Assembly (NCBI GenBank): GCA_044375555.1
Contig: JBILML010000013.1
Span: forward strand, 1 to 64,000
Length of the DNA stretch: 64,000 nt
Direction: 5' to 3'
Source of the DNA: UBA967 sp044375555
GTDB lineage: Bacteria > Verrucomicrobiota > Verrucomicrobiia > Chthoniobacterales > Terrimicrobiaceae
Shown here: positions 7,218 through 15,436 of the stretch, one piece after another
Position numbering within the stretch: the first letter of the stretch is position 1
How the letters are laid out: the number at the start of each line of letters is the position of its first letter
Position numbers and translations under genes: made by a program
Notes under the pieces: generated by a model
The model's input: only the letters and a program-made list of their open reading frames with translations
What the model was told of the DNA's origin: nothing
The model's database searches: none

Positions 7218-7673
7218 ATGGCCCCAAAAACCAAAGATTGCGAGCAATGCGGTAATCCGATTCCGGTGCGGGCGTTCACCTGCAGGTTCTGCGGGATTTC
7301 CCAGTCCTTGGAAAATTTTCCAAAAACTGTCGAGAGGGTGGTCATTGCGAATCTGGAAAATGGCATGCCGACCGTGGAGCAAGCTCTGGAGCGGTTTCGC
7401 AGGCGACTGAGTGAGGCCTCGGCATCGGGGGCGAAGGTGCTGAAAGTCATCCATGGCTATGGTTCCTCTGGGAGGGGTGGGAAGATTCGCGATGCCGTGA
7501 GGAGGGAACTCGGACGCATGCTGGCGCGAGGCGAGGTGGTTACTGTTGTCGCGGGCGAGGAATACAGTTCCACGACTATTGCCGGGCGGGATTTGCTGTC
7601 GCGCTTTAAGGAACTCAAGGCCACCGAACGCCCGGATTCCTCCAATCACGGAATCACTCTGGTTGAACTGTAG
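7218..7673 (+). CDS. zinc-ribbon Smr-domain protein
   Basis: A 151-residue protein with two parts. Residues 8-25 hold a rubredoxin-like zinc ribbon: 'CEQCG' and 'CRFCG'. Residues about 40-150 form a Small MutS-Related domain with the signature 'LKVIHGYGSSGRGGKIRDAV'. Smr domains are nucleases or RNA-cleaving modules found at the end of MutS2 and as stand-alone proteins. The ATG at 7218 gives a complete zinc ribbon. It sits alone between relics of the defence island; its target is unknown. Confidence 0.82.
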   Translation: MAPKTKDCEQCGNPIPVRAFTCRFCGISQSLENFPKTVERVVIANLENGMPTVEQALERFRRRLSEASASGAKVLKVIHGYGSSGRGGKIRDAVRRELGRMLARGEVVTVVAGEEYSSTTIAGRDLLSRFKELKATERPDSSNHGITLVEL

Positions 7674-7682
7674 GATGCCACC

Positions 7683-7880
7683 GTGATCCGCGCCAAGTTC
7701 CTCCAGACAATATTCATCGCGAAGAGGCCTCCGAAAAACGGTTGGGGAGGGGAGTTTGCCGTCATCACGGCCTGCAATCCTCTCACGGGTGGTGATCGGG
7801 ACGCCGATGCGGTGGAGACCGCCAAGCTTCGCGGTTTTCGGTTTGGCCTTGGAGGTGGCTTTGCGGATCGGAGCGGCGTC
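7683..7880 (+). pseudogene. DUF3293-like N-terminal fragment
   Basis: Starting at a GTG, the frame reads 'MIRAKFLQTIFIAKRPP' and 'GGEFAVITACNPLTGGD', which matches my memory of the start of DUF3293 proteins ('FAIITAWNP'). After about 50 residues the similarity ends and the frame runs into the Phd gene's promoter. It is best seen as a broken gene. Confidence 0.45.
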
Positions 7881-7896
7881 TTGTTTATTCAGTCGA

Positions 7897-7913
7897 AAAA
7901 TGTTTTACATTTT
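7897..7913 (+). promoter_or_regulatory. inverted repeat upstream of the phd/vapC pair
   Basis: AAAATGT, three bases, ACATTTT: a perfect inverted repeat 26 bases before the chosen GTG of the antitoxin. Phd antitoxins bind such sites to repress their own operon. The surrounding A+T-rich stretch probably contains the promoter. Confidence 0.5.
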
Positions 7914-7938
7914 GTAACTTTTAAAGGACTTGTTTTGT

Positions 7939-8169
7939 GTGAAAACAATCACGGTTCGCGAAATGAAAGCCCACTGGTCGGAAGTGGAGAAGCAGGTGGT
8001 CAATGGCGAGATCATCGAAGTGTTGAACCGCGGCAAACCCAGGGTTCGCCTCGTTCCGGCCGGGGCGCGCCAGCAAGTGGTGTGGGACGATCATTTGGCA
8101 ACGGCGATTCCAAACAAGGGTCTTTCGGTCGAGGAGACGGTCGCCAAAGATCGTGGAGGCCGCTGGTGA
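7939..8169 (+). CDS. Phd/YefM-family antitoxin
   Basis: A 76-residue antitoxin: 'KTITVREMKAHWSEVEKQVV' at the N-terminus is the Phd/YefM DNA-binding fold, followed by 'GEIIEVLNRGKPRVRLVP', and a flexible toxin-binding tail. The GTG at 7939 is chosen because AAAGGA lies about ten bases upstream; an in-frame TTG at 7930 would overlap that ribosome site. The stop is one base before the ATG of the PIN toxin. The antitoxin should neutralise it and repress the operon. Confidence 0.85.
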   Translation: MKTITVREMKAHWSEVEKQVVNGEIIEVLNRGKPRVRLVPAGARQQVVWDDHLATAIPNKGLSVEETVAKDRGGRW

Positions 8170-8170
8170 C

Positions 8171-8611
8171 ATGCTCTATCTCGATACCAGCGCGCTTTTG
8201 AAACTCTACCTTCGGGAGGATGGTTCGGAATGGGTGCAGGCCCAAGTGACTGAGCAAAGCGACCCGCTACCCATTTGGGAACTCCAAGAGGCTGAACTGA
8301 CGAATGCGCTCCGATTGAAAGTGTTTTGGCGCGATATCACCGCCGCTCAATCGGAGGCTCAACTCGCCCATTTCCGCTCGCGCAAGGACAGGGGGCAGTA
8401 TTTTTTTCCCCACCTCGATCGGGCAGCCCTCATGGAGAGGTTCCGCTTGCTTGCCCGCCATAGCATGAAACTCGGCACCCGCACCTTGGATGTGATGCAT
8501 GTGGCCTGTGCGTGCGAAATTCACGCGGACCGTTTTGTTTCTTTCGATGAGCGCCAACTCGCCTTGGCTAAGCTCGCAGGCCTACGAGTGCTCAAGCTTG
8601 GATCGACCTGA
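8171..8611 (+). CDS. VapC-type PIN-domain toxin
   Basis: A 146-residue PIN-domain ribonuclease. The acidic residues expected of the active site are present: Asp5 in 'LYLDTSALLKLY', Glu in 'WELQEAELTNAL', Asp in 'TRTLDVMHVACA' and Asp in 'FVSFDERQLALA'. VapC toxins cleave tRNA or rRNA. The ATG at 8171 is used instead of an earlier in-frame ATG at 8153, which would overlap the antitoxin and add an unrelated leader. Complete length and intact active site suggest a working Phd-VapC module. Confidence 0.88.
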   Translation: MLYLDTSALLKLYLREDGSEWVQAQVTEQSDPLPIWELQEAELTNALRLKVFWRDITAAQSEAQLAHFRSRKDRGQYFFPHLDRAALMERFRLLARHSMKLGTRTLDVMHVACACEIHADRFVSFDERQLALAKLAGLRVLKLGST

Positions 8612-8622
8612 GCTTCGCGGAT

Positions 8623-9168
8623 TTATTCTTTCCGAATCGTCCTGAAGACCGGCTGGAGGATGGGATTCGGATGCTCTTGGACAGCGGTTCCAACCCACTC
8701 GCCCTTCTCATTGTAAACGGGAACGACCGTGCGGATCGGCGAGCCGTAGTCGATAAAGCCTTCGAGTTCTGTTTCCTCAAAACCGGATGGGTCGATGGAA
8801 ACACCGGTTCGCCGGGTCTCGAATGCACTTGGCGTTGCGGGTTGGATGATGGCGCCGCCAGTGGCTTGGGGAGTAATGCGCGGGGGATTGTATTGTGTCG
8901 GCACAGAAACCTCACGGCCCACAAACATTCGTGTGACTGGTGGTCTGGCCGGCTCCCCGAGAAAACGATGGTTTCTTCGGATTTCCTCCTCTTCCTCGTC
9001 CGGAGTGGGTTTTGGCGTGGGCGTGGGAGTTGGGGAAACCGCGGCGAGGCTTGGCTTGTGAGTTGGGCTACTCGGGGCTTCGGGGGAGGAAAATCCAGTG
9101 GATGCTGTGAAAAAAACTCCTGCAAACACGAAGCACATGATGGCTGGGGACGACATCGGGAAAACCAT
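8623..9168 (-). CDS. secreted proline/threonine-rich protein
   Basis: A 181-residue protein of unknown function. It begins with a hydrophobic segment 'IMCFVFAGVFFTASTGFSS' that looks like a signal peptide, then a low-complexity 'PTPTPTPKPTPDEEEEE' linker around residues 45-62, and a region with no recognised domain containing 'GFIDYGSPIRTVVPVYNEKG'. It probably acts in the periplasm or at the envelope. It converges with the PIN toxin gene with 11 bases between the stops. No operon partner is evident. Confidence 0.6.
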   Translation of the reverse strand: MVFPMSSPAIMCFVFAGVFFTASTGFSSPEAPSSPTHKPSLAAVSPTPTPTPKPTPDEEEEEIRRNHRFLGEPARPPVTRMFVGREVSVPTQYNPPRITPQATGGAIIQPATPSAFETRRTGVSIDPSGFEETELEGFIDYGSPIRTVVPVYNEKGEWVGTAVQEHPNPILQPVFRTIRKE

Positions 9169-9432
9169 TCACAAACTTCATGCGCTGGCGAAGAGTTTGC
9201 AACACTCGGCGCGCGGAGCGGAGTGGTAGTCTGATTCCTCGAGGAGTGTTGGTTTTTCTTTGAACGGCGGGGGATTTTTACGGGTCTAATTGATCAGTAG
9301 TTTCCTCCACAATGGCCTCCCAAGCGTTGGAGGGGGTGACCGCTCCAAGTTTTTACCCCAACCCGAACTCATTTTCTTGATGATTTAGATCAGCTCAAAA
9401 TCTCAATTAAAAATCCACTGGAGGACATAACT

Positions 9433-11751
9433 ATGTTCACAAGCGCACTAAAAACCGTTTCTGCTACGGGTTTGGGTCTGACGATGGCGCTTACTCCGGC
9501 GGTGGAGGTTGATCCAAGGGTTTTGGTTGTTGGAAAGTCGGGGCCGGTTGCTTCGGGATACTTTAAGCTAGGTGCCAATAAAGATCCTGCGGGTCGTGAA
9601 ATTTCGGTTAATAGCCGGCATCTCATTCTTGATGGGAGACCTTGGTTTCCGGTGATCGGGGAGTTTCATTTTTCCAGGCACCCGCAATCGGAATGGCGCG
9701 AGTCTTTGATCAAAATGCGCGATGGCGGTATCCGGGTCGTTTCCACTTATGTCTTCTGGAATCATCATGAGGAAATTGAGGGGGAGTGGGATTGGGAGGG
9801 GCGAAAAAATCTCCGCGGCTTTCTCGAGATTTGCAGGGAGTTGGGCTTGATGGCGGTTGTGCGAATCGGGCCTTGGTGCAATGGCGAGGCGCGCTATGGA
9901 GGATTTCCGGACTGGATCGAGAAAAGCCAAAAGTGGCCTGCACCCAAGCGCTGGGGGTTGAGGCCGGAGCACCCGGAATATCTCTCCTCGGTGCAGCGTC
10001 TCTACCATCAGATTGGACAGCAGATACAGGGTCACCTTTGGAAAGATGGCGGACCGGTAGTCGGGATCCAACTCGACAACGAGTATTCGGGCCCTTCGAA
10101 ATATCTGATGTCTCTCAAAAAACTTGCGATCGAGGCTGGCATGGATGTGCCGCTTTTTACGAAGACGGGTTGGCCTCGGATGGTGGATCCGATGCCGGAG
10201 GGCGAGGTGATTCCTTTTTATGGGGCCTATGCGGAGGCGGCTTGGGAGGGATCGACGGAGGTTTCCGCCGACATCGCCTACAATTACCTTTTCCGTGCTC
10301 AACGGATCGATGAATCCATCGCCAGTGATGTGAATACTGTGTCCGGCGGGGAGGATTCCGAAAGCCGGGATCGGTATCCCTTTCTGACTGCGGAGACGGG
10401 CAGTGGAATGTTCGTTTCGTATCACCGCCGGAGTCGTCTGGACCCGCGAGATTCGGCATCGCTCGCTCTTTGCCAGATCGGGAGCGGCTGTGCGGGGATC
10501 GGCTACTACATGTATCACGGCGGCGAGAATCCGGACGGCAAGCTCACGACCCTGCAAAAATCCACCATCATCGGCGATGTGTTTGATATCGCGGTCAAAT
10601 CCTACGATTTCCAAGCTCCGATCGGGCAGTTTGGGCAAATTCGGCCGCACTATCATTGGCTTAGGAGGCTGAATTTATTCCTTGAGGATTTCGGCGTGGA
10701 TTTGGCGCGGATGCCTGCATTCCTGCCGGCGAGCAATTCGGTAAATCCCACCAATACCTCGGACTTGCGGTGGAGTGTGCGATCGGATGGCCATGCGGGG
10801 TTCGTGTTTGTGAACAATTACCAACGCCTCCAGCCCATGCCTGAACATCGGCAGGTTCGATTCGAGGTTCGGCTTCCCAATGGGATGCGCGCCACCTTCC
10901 CGGAATCTCCCGTCACCATCCCAGCCGATTCGTTTTTCTTCTGGCCGTTCCACTGGGATTTGAACGGCATTCGACTCCTCCATGCAACGGCACAACCGCT
11001 CCTCAAAGAAGAGGATGGTGAGGGGGGATTGACGGTGGTTTTCGCCGAAACTCCCCGGGTGACTGCGGAGTTTGTCATTGATCCAGCGACTTTGAAAAAT
11101 CCTTCGGAGACGGAGAAACCAGTCGTGATCAAGCCGAGCATCTCGCAACCCATCGAATTGATTGGGGCGGATGGACGCGTGTTGAGGATCGTCCTTTTAA
11201 GCGAAAAAGATTCGCTGTCGCTGAAACGCAAAACCAAAACCTCGAAGCTGGAGTTTGAAGAATTTCCTCGAATGAGATCCACCCCAGTCACTCTGGAGCT
11301 CGTTGAGAACCTCGGCACGCCGCGTGATTGGCGCTCGTCGAATCCGGAATTTCAATTGCCCGTTGCGCCGGCTGATTGGGATTTTCAAGAGGCCTCGGTG
11401 TGGCGGCTCCGCTTGCCCGAGGGCTTGGATATGAAAGGCAACCCGATCTTGCGAATTCACTACCAGGGCGATGTGGCCCGACTCTTACTGAATGGGCGAT
11501 TGATCAATGACAACTTCTACAACGGCGAGGTATTCGAGATAGGGCTTCGGAGGTTCGCCCCTGAAATCCTCACTGGCGAACTGACTCTCCAAATCCTCCC
11601 TTTGCAGGAGGCGATGCCGGTGTATTTCGAGCCGGGGGCTAAGCCTCGATTCAACGCAGAAGGTCTCGCACTCAAAATCGAGCGTGTGGAAGTTGTGGAA
11701 CGAGTGAGCGAGCAGCTTGCTAACTTGGCTGCGAAGAAAATGGCGGATTGA
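9433..11751 (+). CDS. glycoside hydrolase family 35 beta-galactosidase
   Basis: A 772-residue GH35 enzyme that should release terminal beta-linked galactose. Residues about 55-360 form the TIM barrel: 'FPVIGEFHFSRHP', 'VSTYVFWNHHEEIEGEWDW', the acid/base Glu217 in 'GIQLDNEYSG' and the nucleophile Glu321 in 'PFLTAETGSGM'. The C-terminal third is beta-rich, with a carbohydrate-binding jelly-roll look at its end. A good ribosome site (GGAGG) precedes the ATG by eight bases. The N-terminal 25 residues are mildly hydrophobic; export is possible but not clear. It stands alone, with no sugar transporter or other glycosidase nearby. Confidence 0.9.
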   Translation: MFTSALKTVSATGLGLTMALTPAVEVDPRVLVVGKSGPVASGYFKLGANKDPAGREISVNSRHLILDGRPWFPVIGEFHFSRHPQSEWRESLIKMRDGGIRVVSTYVFWNHHEEIEGEWDWEGRKNLRGFLEICRELGLMAVVRIGPWCNGEARYGGFPDWIEKSQKWPAPKRWGLRPEHPEYLSSVQRLYHQIGQQIQGHLWKDGGPVVGIQLDNEYSGPSKYLMSLKKLAIEAGMDVPLFTKTGWPRMVDPMPEGEVIPFYGAYAEAAWEGSTEVSADIAYNYLFRAQRIDESIASDVNTVSGGEDSESRDRYPFLTAETGSGMFVSYHRRSRLDPRDSASLALCQIGSGCAGIGYYMYHGGENPDGKLTTLQKSTIIGDVFDIAVKSYDFQAPIGQFGQIRPHYHWLRRLNLFLEDFGVDLARMPAFLPASNSVNPTNTSDLRWSVRSDGHAGFVFVNNYQRLQPMPEHRQVRFEVRLPNGMRATFPESPVTIPADSFFFWPFHWDLNGIRLLHATAQPLLKEEDGEGGLTVVFAETPRVTAEFVIDPATLKNPSETEKPVVIKPSISQPIELIGADGRVLRIVLLSEKDSLSLKRKTKTSKLEFEEFPRMRSTPVTLELVENLGTPRDWRSSNPEFQLPVAPADWDFQEASVWRLRLPEGLDMKGNPILRIHYQGDVARLLLNGRLINDNFYNGEVFEIGLRRFAPEILTGELTLQILPLQEAMPVYFEPGAKPRFNAEGLALKIERVEVVERVSEQLANLAAKKMAD

Positions 11752-11897
11752 GCTCAGGAAAACTTGGATCCGAGGAAAGGGAATGTTTTCCAAAAAAGTC
11801 GGGCTCGCGCCAAGAGCGACCTGACGATCACGTTGGGTATACCAACCCGAAGAATAGTGCTGAGAATTGCCGCTAGGACGGCATGGTTTTTGAAGGG

Positions 11898-13538
11898 CTA
11901 CGACTCGAGTTGGAGAGTGATCGTGGTGGTATCGCTGACTTCGGCAGGGCCGAAGTATTGGATGGCACCAGGAAAAGCGTAGGAGGTTTCCTTGGCCCAA
12001 GTGGCGCGGTGTTTTTCAAATTCGCGGAACGCGGGGCTATCGAGTTCGACGAGGGCTTTTTTAATAACGGGAACCATTTTGCCGTGGCGGCGCTCCATGT
12101 TCATCATCTGGGCCATGGGGACGCCGCCCGCTTGCCATTGCGAGGCGGGCTTGGTGAGGCCGCGGACGGAGCAGATGTAGCCGGTGAGTTTTTCCCGGAT
12201 GAGAAGCGCGGCGGTGAAACCGAGCGTGTAGCAATAATCGGCGTCGAAATTCGACGGAAACGCACAGCGTCCCTCGTAGCCGAAGTAGTGGGGCAGGGGA
12301 GCGAAACTGCCTTTGTAAGTGCCGGCCGACTTGAGGTCTTTCAGGCGGGCTTCCACGAGGTCGATGAGGAGGCGCTGGGTATCAATGCGGGCGACCTGGA
12401 CATTGCCGTGCGGGTCGCGGTCGAGGATGAGTTGGTTGGCGATGTCGTCGGGGAGGGATTTGTAGAGGCTGGCTGAGGGGGCGGTGAGTTTTTCAGCGAC
12501 GAAGGCGCGCTTGGCGGGGAGGTCGGCCAAGGCGTTGAAGGCATCGCCGTGGTGGGCGAGTGTTTCGTTGAGTTCGCCGATGAGGACTCCCATTTCGGGA
12601 ACGAATTCGATCAAGCCCTCGGGAATGAGGACGGTTCCGAATTTTTCGCCGTTGGCGGCGCGTTGGGCGACGGTGTTGGCGATGTCATCAACGATGTTTT
12701 TGAGGGTGAGTTGGCGCTGGGCGACTTCCTCGGAAATGAGCGTGATGTTTGGGCGAGTCTGGAGAGCGCACTCGAGACCGATGTGCGAAGCCGAGCGGCC
12801 CATGAGCTTGATGAAGTGCCAGTATTTTCGCGCCGAGATGGCATCGCGCTGAATGTTTCCGATGAGGTCGGAGTAAACTTTGCAGGCCGTGTCGAAGCCG
12901 AAGCTCGTCTCGATGTGTTCGCCTTTGAGGTCGCCATCGATGGTCTTGGGAACGCCGACAATCGTGAGAGGGGCTTTTCGGGAGGCGGCGAATTCAGCGA
13001 GTTTGGAGGCGTTCGAATTCGAGTCATCACCGCCGATGACGACCAGCGCGGTGAGGTTTCGGGATTTGGCCGTCTCGAGGGCTTTGAGGAAATCCTGCTC
13101 GGATTCCAGCTTGGTGCGGCCGGATCCGATGATGTCGAACCCGCCGGTGTTTCGGTAATCCGCCAGAAGCTTGGCATCGATCTCCGTGCCGTTGTTGGTG
13201 AGAAGGCCATCTGGGCCATTGCGGAATCCAATGAGGGAGCTGTCGGGGTGGATTTGCTTAATGGCATCGAAGATTCCCGCGATCACATTGTGCCCACCAG
13301 GCGCTGGACCACCCGAGAGGATCACGCCGACAACGATGGGAGCTGGGTTTGCCGCATCCGTGCCTGAGGAGAAGCTCACGGCGGGCAGGTGGAATGTGTT
13401 TGGGAAAAGACTTTGGATTTCGGTGTCTGTGTTGGAGGGGAGAGAGGTTTTGTTGGCTGTGGAGTGGACGGACAGCGAGGCGGGAAGTTTGGGTTGATAA
13501 GCAGCGCGGGCTTTGGCGAGCGAGGTTTGATGCAACAT
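11898..13538 (-). CDS. pfp: pyrophosphate-dependent phosphofructokinase
   Basis: A 546-residue long-form phosphofructokinase (PfpB-like) that reversibly converts fructose-6-phosphate to fructose-1,6-bisphosphate using pyrophosphate. Motifs are 'GVILSGGPAPGGHNVIAG' near residue 71, 'VVIGGDDSNSNA' (the second Asp is typical of PPi enzymes) and 'VPKTIDGDLKG', whose Lys is also a PPi marker. The first 60 residues form a family-typical N-terminal extension. It is the last gene of the minus-strand run asmA-like/rsmD/waaA/pfp, 32 bases after waaA. Confidence 0.92.
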   Translation of the reverse strand: MLHQTSLAKARAAYQPKLPASLSVHSTANKTSLPSNTDTEIQSLFPNTFHLPAVSFSSGTDAANPAPIVVGVILSGGPAPGGHNVIAGIFDAIKQIHPDSSLIGFRNGPDGLLTNNGTEIDAKLLADYRNTGGFDIIGSGRTKLESEQDFLKALETAKSRNLTALVVIGGDDSNSNASKLAEFAASRKAPLTIVGVPKTIDGDLKGEHIETSFGFDTACKVYSDLIGNIQRDAISARKYWHFIKLMGRSASHIGLECALQTRPNITLISEEVAQRQLTLKNIVDDIANTVAQRAANGEKFGTVLIPEGLIEFVPEMGVLIGELNETLAHHGDAFNALADLPAKRAFVAEKLTAPSASLYKSLPDDIANQLILDRDPHGNVQVARIDTQRLLIDLVEARLKDLKSAGTYKGSFAPLPHYFGYEGRCAFPSNFDADYCYTLGFTAALLIREKLTGYICSVRGLTKPASQWQAGGVPMAQMMNMERRHGKMVPVIKKALVELDSPAFREFEKHRATWAKETSYAFPGAIQYFGPAEVSDTTTITLQLES

Positions 13539-13570
13539 GGTTGGGATGGGTTGGTTGATTTTTTAGGAAA

Positions 13571-14881
13571 CTAAAAGCGAGGGGTGGCTTGCAGGAAGCC
13601 TTGAATTATTTGGACGGTGCGATGGGTGGCGCTGCGGTGGATTTCAAGACAGGCCGCTGCGGATTGGACCATCGACTGGCGGAGTTCGGGAGAGCGGAGG
13701 AGTTGATCTAAGGCGGATTCCAGGGATTCCGCATCGCGCACTTCCATGGCCCCCTTGGCTTTTAAAAAGGAGGAAACGAGTGAGGCGAAATTCTGCATGT
13801 TCGGTCCGAAAACAACGGGCACTCCAGCAGCAACTGCCTCGGCAGGATTTTGGCCGCCCTCCGCCAGCAGGCTTTTTCCGATAAAGACGACGGAGGCGCA
13901 TCGATACCAATTTGCCAACTCGCCGGTGGTGTCCACGAGCAGGAGATCGGGCTTTTCGATGGGGCTTGAATCGGTTCTTCGGGCCACTTTAAGGCCTCGC
14001 TGTTGAAGTTGCGCGGCGACATCGTTGGATCTCTCCTGATGGCGCGGGACGATGATCAAAAACAAGTTTGGGTGAGCCTTTCGGAGATTTTGGTAAACCT
14101 CCGAAACAAGGAGTTCCTCGCCCTCGAAAGTGCTCCCGGCAACGATCGTCGGGCTTCCTCGAGTAACGCCCAGTGATTCAAGAACCGGCCAAAAATCCCG
14201 CTCAGGCCGAGGGGCGGCGGCGGCATCGTCGAATTTGATGCTGCCTGTGACTTGGAGCTTGGAGGGTTCCACTCCTAAGGAAATCCAGCGTTCCTTGTCG
14301 CTTGGCTCTTGAAGGCAAAGGGTGCTCATTTGGTTGAAAATCGGGGCAGCAATCCAACGGAGTTTTTGAAAGCGGGCTTCGGAACGGCGCGAAAGCCGGG
14401 CATTCACCAGCACGACCGGACAATTGATTTTCTTGGCTTCACAAACGCAATTCGGCCAGACCTCCGCTTCGACAAGGATCAAAACTCGCGGGCGGATCAA
14501 TCGCATGGCCCGCCGGGCGACCGGGTAGAAATCCACGGGATTGTAGATGGGCTCAAGCCATGAGGTTTTGCGTGTGGCGGCGAGTTTGAAGCCGGTGGAG
14601 GTGGTCGTGGAGAGGACGAACTCCAAAGAGGAATCGGATTCGCGAAGGGCTTGGATGAGCTTCATCGCGATGTTCACCTCGCCGACGCTTACCGCATGAA
14701 TCCAGATGCGGCCTGTGCCGGCGATCTTCCGCTCCACGCCCTCGGAATAAATGGCGAAGCGTTGCCAGAATTTGTGGCGGTATTTTCCACGCCGAATCAT
14801 TCGAAGAAGGAATCCCGGGAGCAGCAGGAGCAGGACGATCGGGAAGAGAAGATTATATAGGAGACGAATCCAGAAGATCAT
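13571..14881 (-). CDS. waaA: 3-deoxy-D-manno-octulosonate (Kdo) transferase
   Basis: A 436-residue WaaA/KdtA enzyme that adds Kdo sugars to lipid A precursor at the inner membrane. A single N-terminal membrane segment 'YNLLFPIVLLLLLPGFLL' is followed by the GT30 donor-site features 'WIHAVSVGEVNIA', 'RPRVLILVEAEVWPN', and 'LLAEGGQNPAEAVAAGVPV' near residue 350. Its start overlaps the rsmD stop by four bases, so translation is likely coupled. It confirms a Gram-negative lipopolysaccharide pathway along with kdsD and gmhA in this window. Confidence 0.93.
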   Translation of the reverse strand: MIFWIRLLYNLLFPIVLLLLLPGFLLRMIRRGKYRHKFWQRFAIYSEGVERKIAGTGRIWIHAVSVGEVNIAMKLIQALRESDSSLEFVLSTTTSTGFKLAATRKTSWLEPIYNPVDFYPVARRAMRLIRPRVLILVEAEVWPNCVCEAKKINCPVVLVNARLSRRSEARFQKLRWIAAPIFNQMSTLCLQEPSDKERWISLGVEPSKLQVTGSIKFDDAAAAPRPERDFWPVLESLGVTRGSPTIVAGSTFEGEELLVSEVYQNLRKAHPNLFLIIVPRHQERSNDVAAQLQQRGLKVARRTDSSPIEKPDLLLVDTTGELANWYRCASVVFIGKSLLAEGGQNPAEAVAAGVPVVFGPNMQNFASLVSSFLKAKGAMEVRDAESLESALDQLLRSPELRQSMVQSAAACLEIHRSATHRTVQIIQGFLQATPRF

Positions 14882-15429
14882 CGCGTGGCGAGGTAGAGGA
14901 TTTCGCTGCCGCCGTAGCGACGGGACTTCACGAGATCGAAGAGCGATTCAGGGGGGATTTTCGTGTTGGCATTTTTTTCCAAAACAAAAAGCCCGCCGGG
15001 CTTGAGGGCGGCGGCGAGTTTGGCGGATGTCACGAGTGCAGCGGCGTGGTCTGTGTCATCTGGTTTTTTCGAGTAGGGAGGGTCAGCGAAAATGAGGTCG
15101 TAGCTCGCCTCGCTCGCATAAAGATCAAGGAATCGGTAGGCATCGACGGTCTGGATGCTTCCGTCCACTCCGGCCATGCGAAGGTTTTCTTGGATGCATC
15201 GGGAGCAGGAGGCGTTGCTATCCACAAAAACGGCTTTGGCTGCTCCGCGGCTGAGCGCCTCGATTCCCATAGCTCCGGAGCCCGCGAAGAGATCAAGGAC
15301 GCTTGCGTCAGGAACAAGGTCGCCAAGGCTCGAAAAAATTGCCGCTCGCACTCGGTCCATCGTGGGACGCAACCCGTCGGGGGGGGCTTTGAGTGGGCGT
15401 CCGCCCGCGCTGCCGGCAATAATCCGCAT
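14878..15429 (-). CDS. rsmD: 16S rRNA (guanine966-N2)-methyltransferase
   Basis: A 183-residue SAM-dependent methyltransferase. It starts 'MRIIAGSAGGRPLKAP' and carries 'VRAAIFSSLGD', the SAM-binding 'VLDLFAGSGAMGIEALSRGA' and the catalytic 'LIFADPPYSKK', all standard for RsmD, which methylates G966 of 16S rRNA. Length is normal. It lies seven bases after the asmA-like gene and overlaps waaA by four bases, so the three form an operon. Confidence 0.93.
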   Translation of the reverse strand: MRIIAGSAGGRPLKAPPDGLRPTMDRVRAAIFSSLGDLVPDASVLDLFAGSGAMGIEALSRGAAKAVFVDSNASCSRCIQENLRMAGVDGSIQTVDAYRFLDLYASEASYDLIFADPPYSKKPDDTDHAAALVTSAKLAAALKPGGLFVLEKNANTKIPPESLFDLVKSRRYGGSEILYLATR

Positions 15430-15436
15430 TCGAAAA

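Noticed and set aside
9310..9362. Hairpin CTCCCAAGCGTTGGAG upstream of the GH35 gene as a terminator or riboswitch
   Set aside because: The stem has a mismatch and no T-run follows directly; there is not enough to name a regulatory element.
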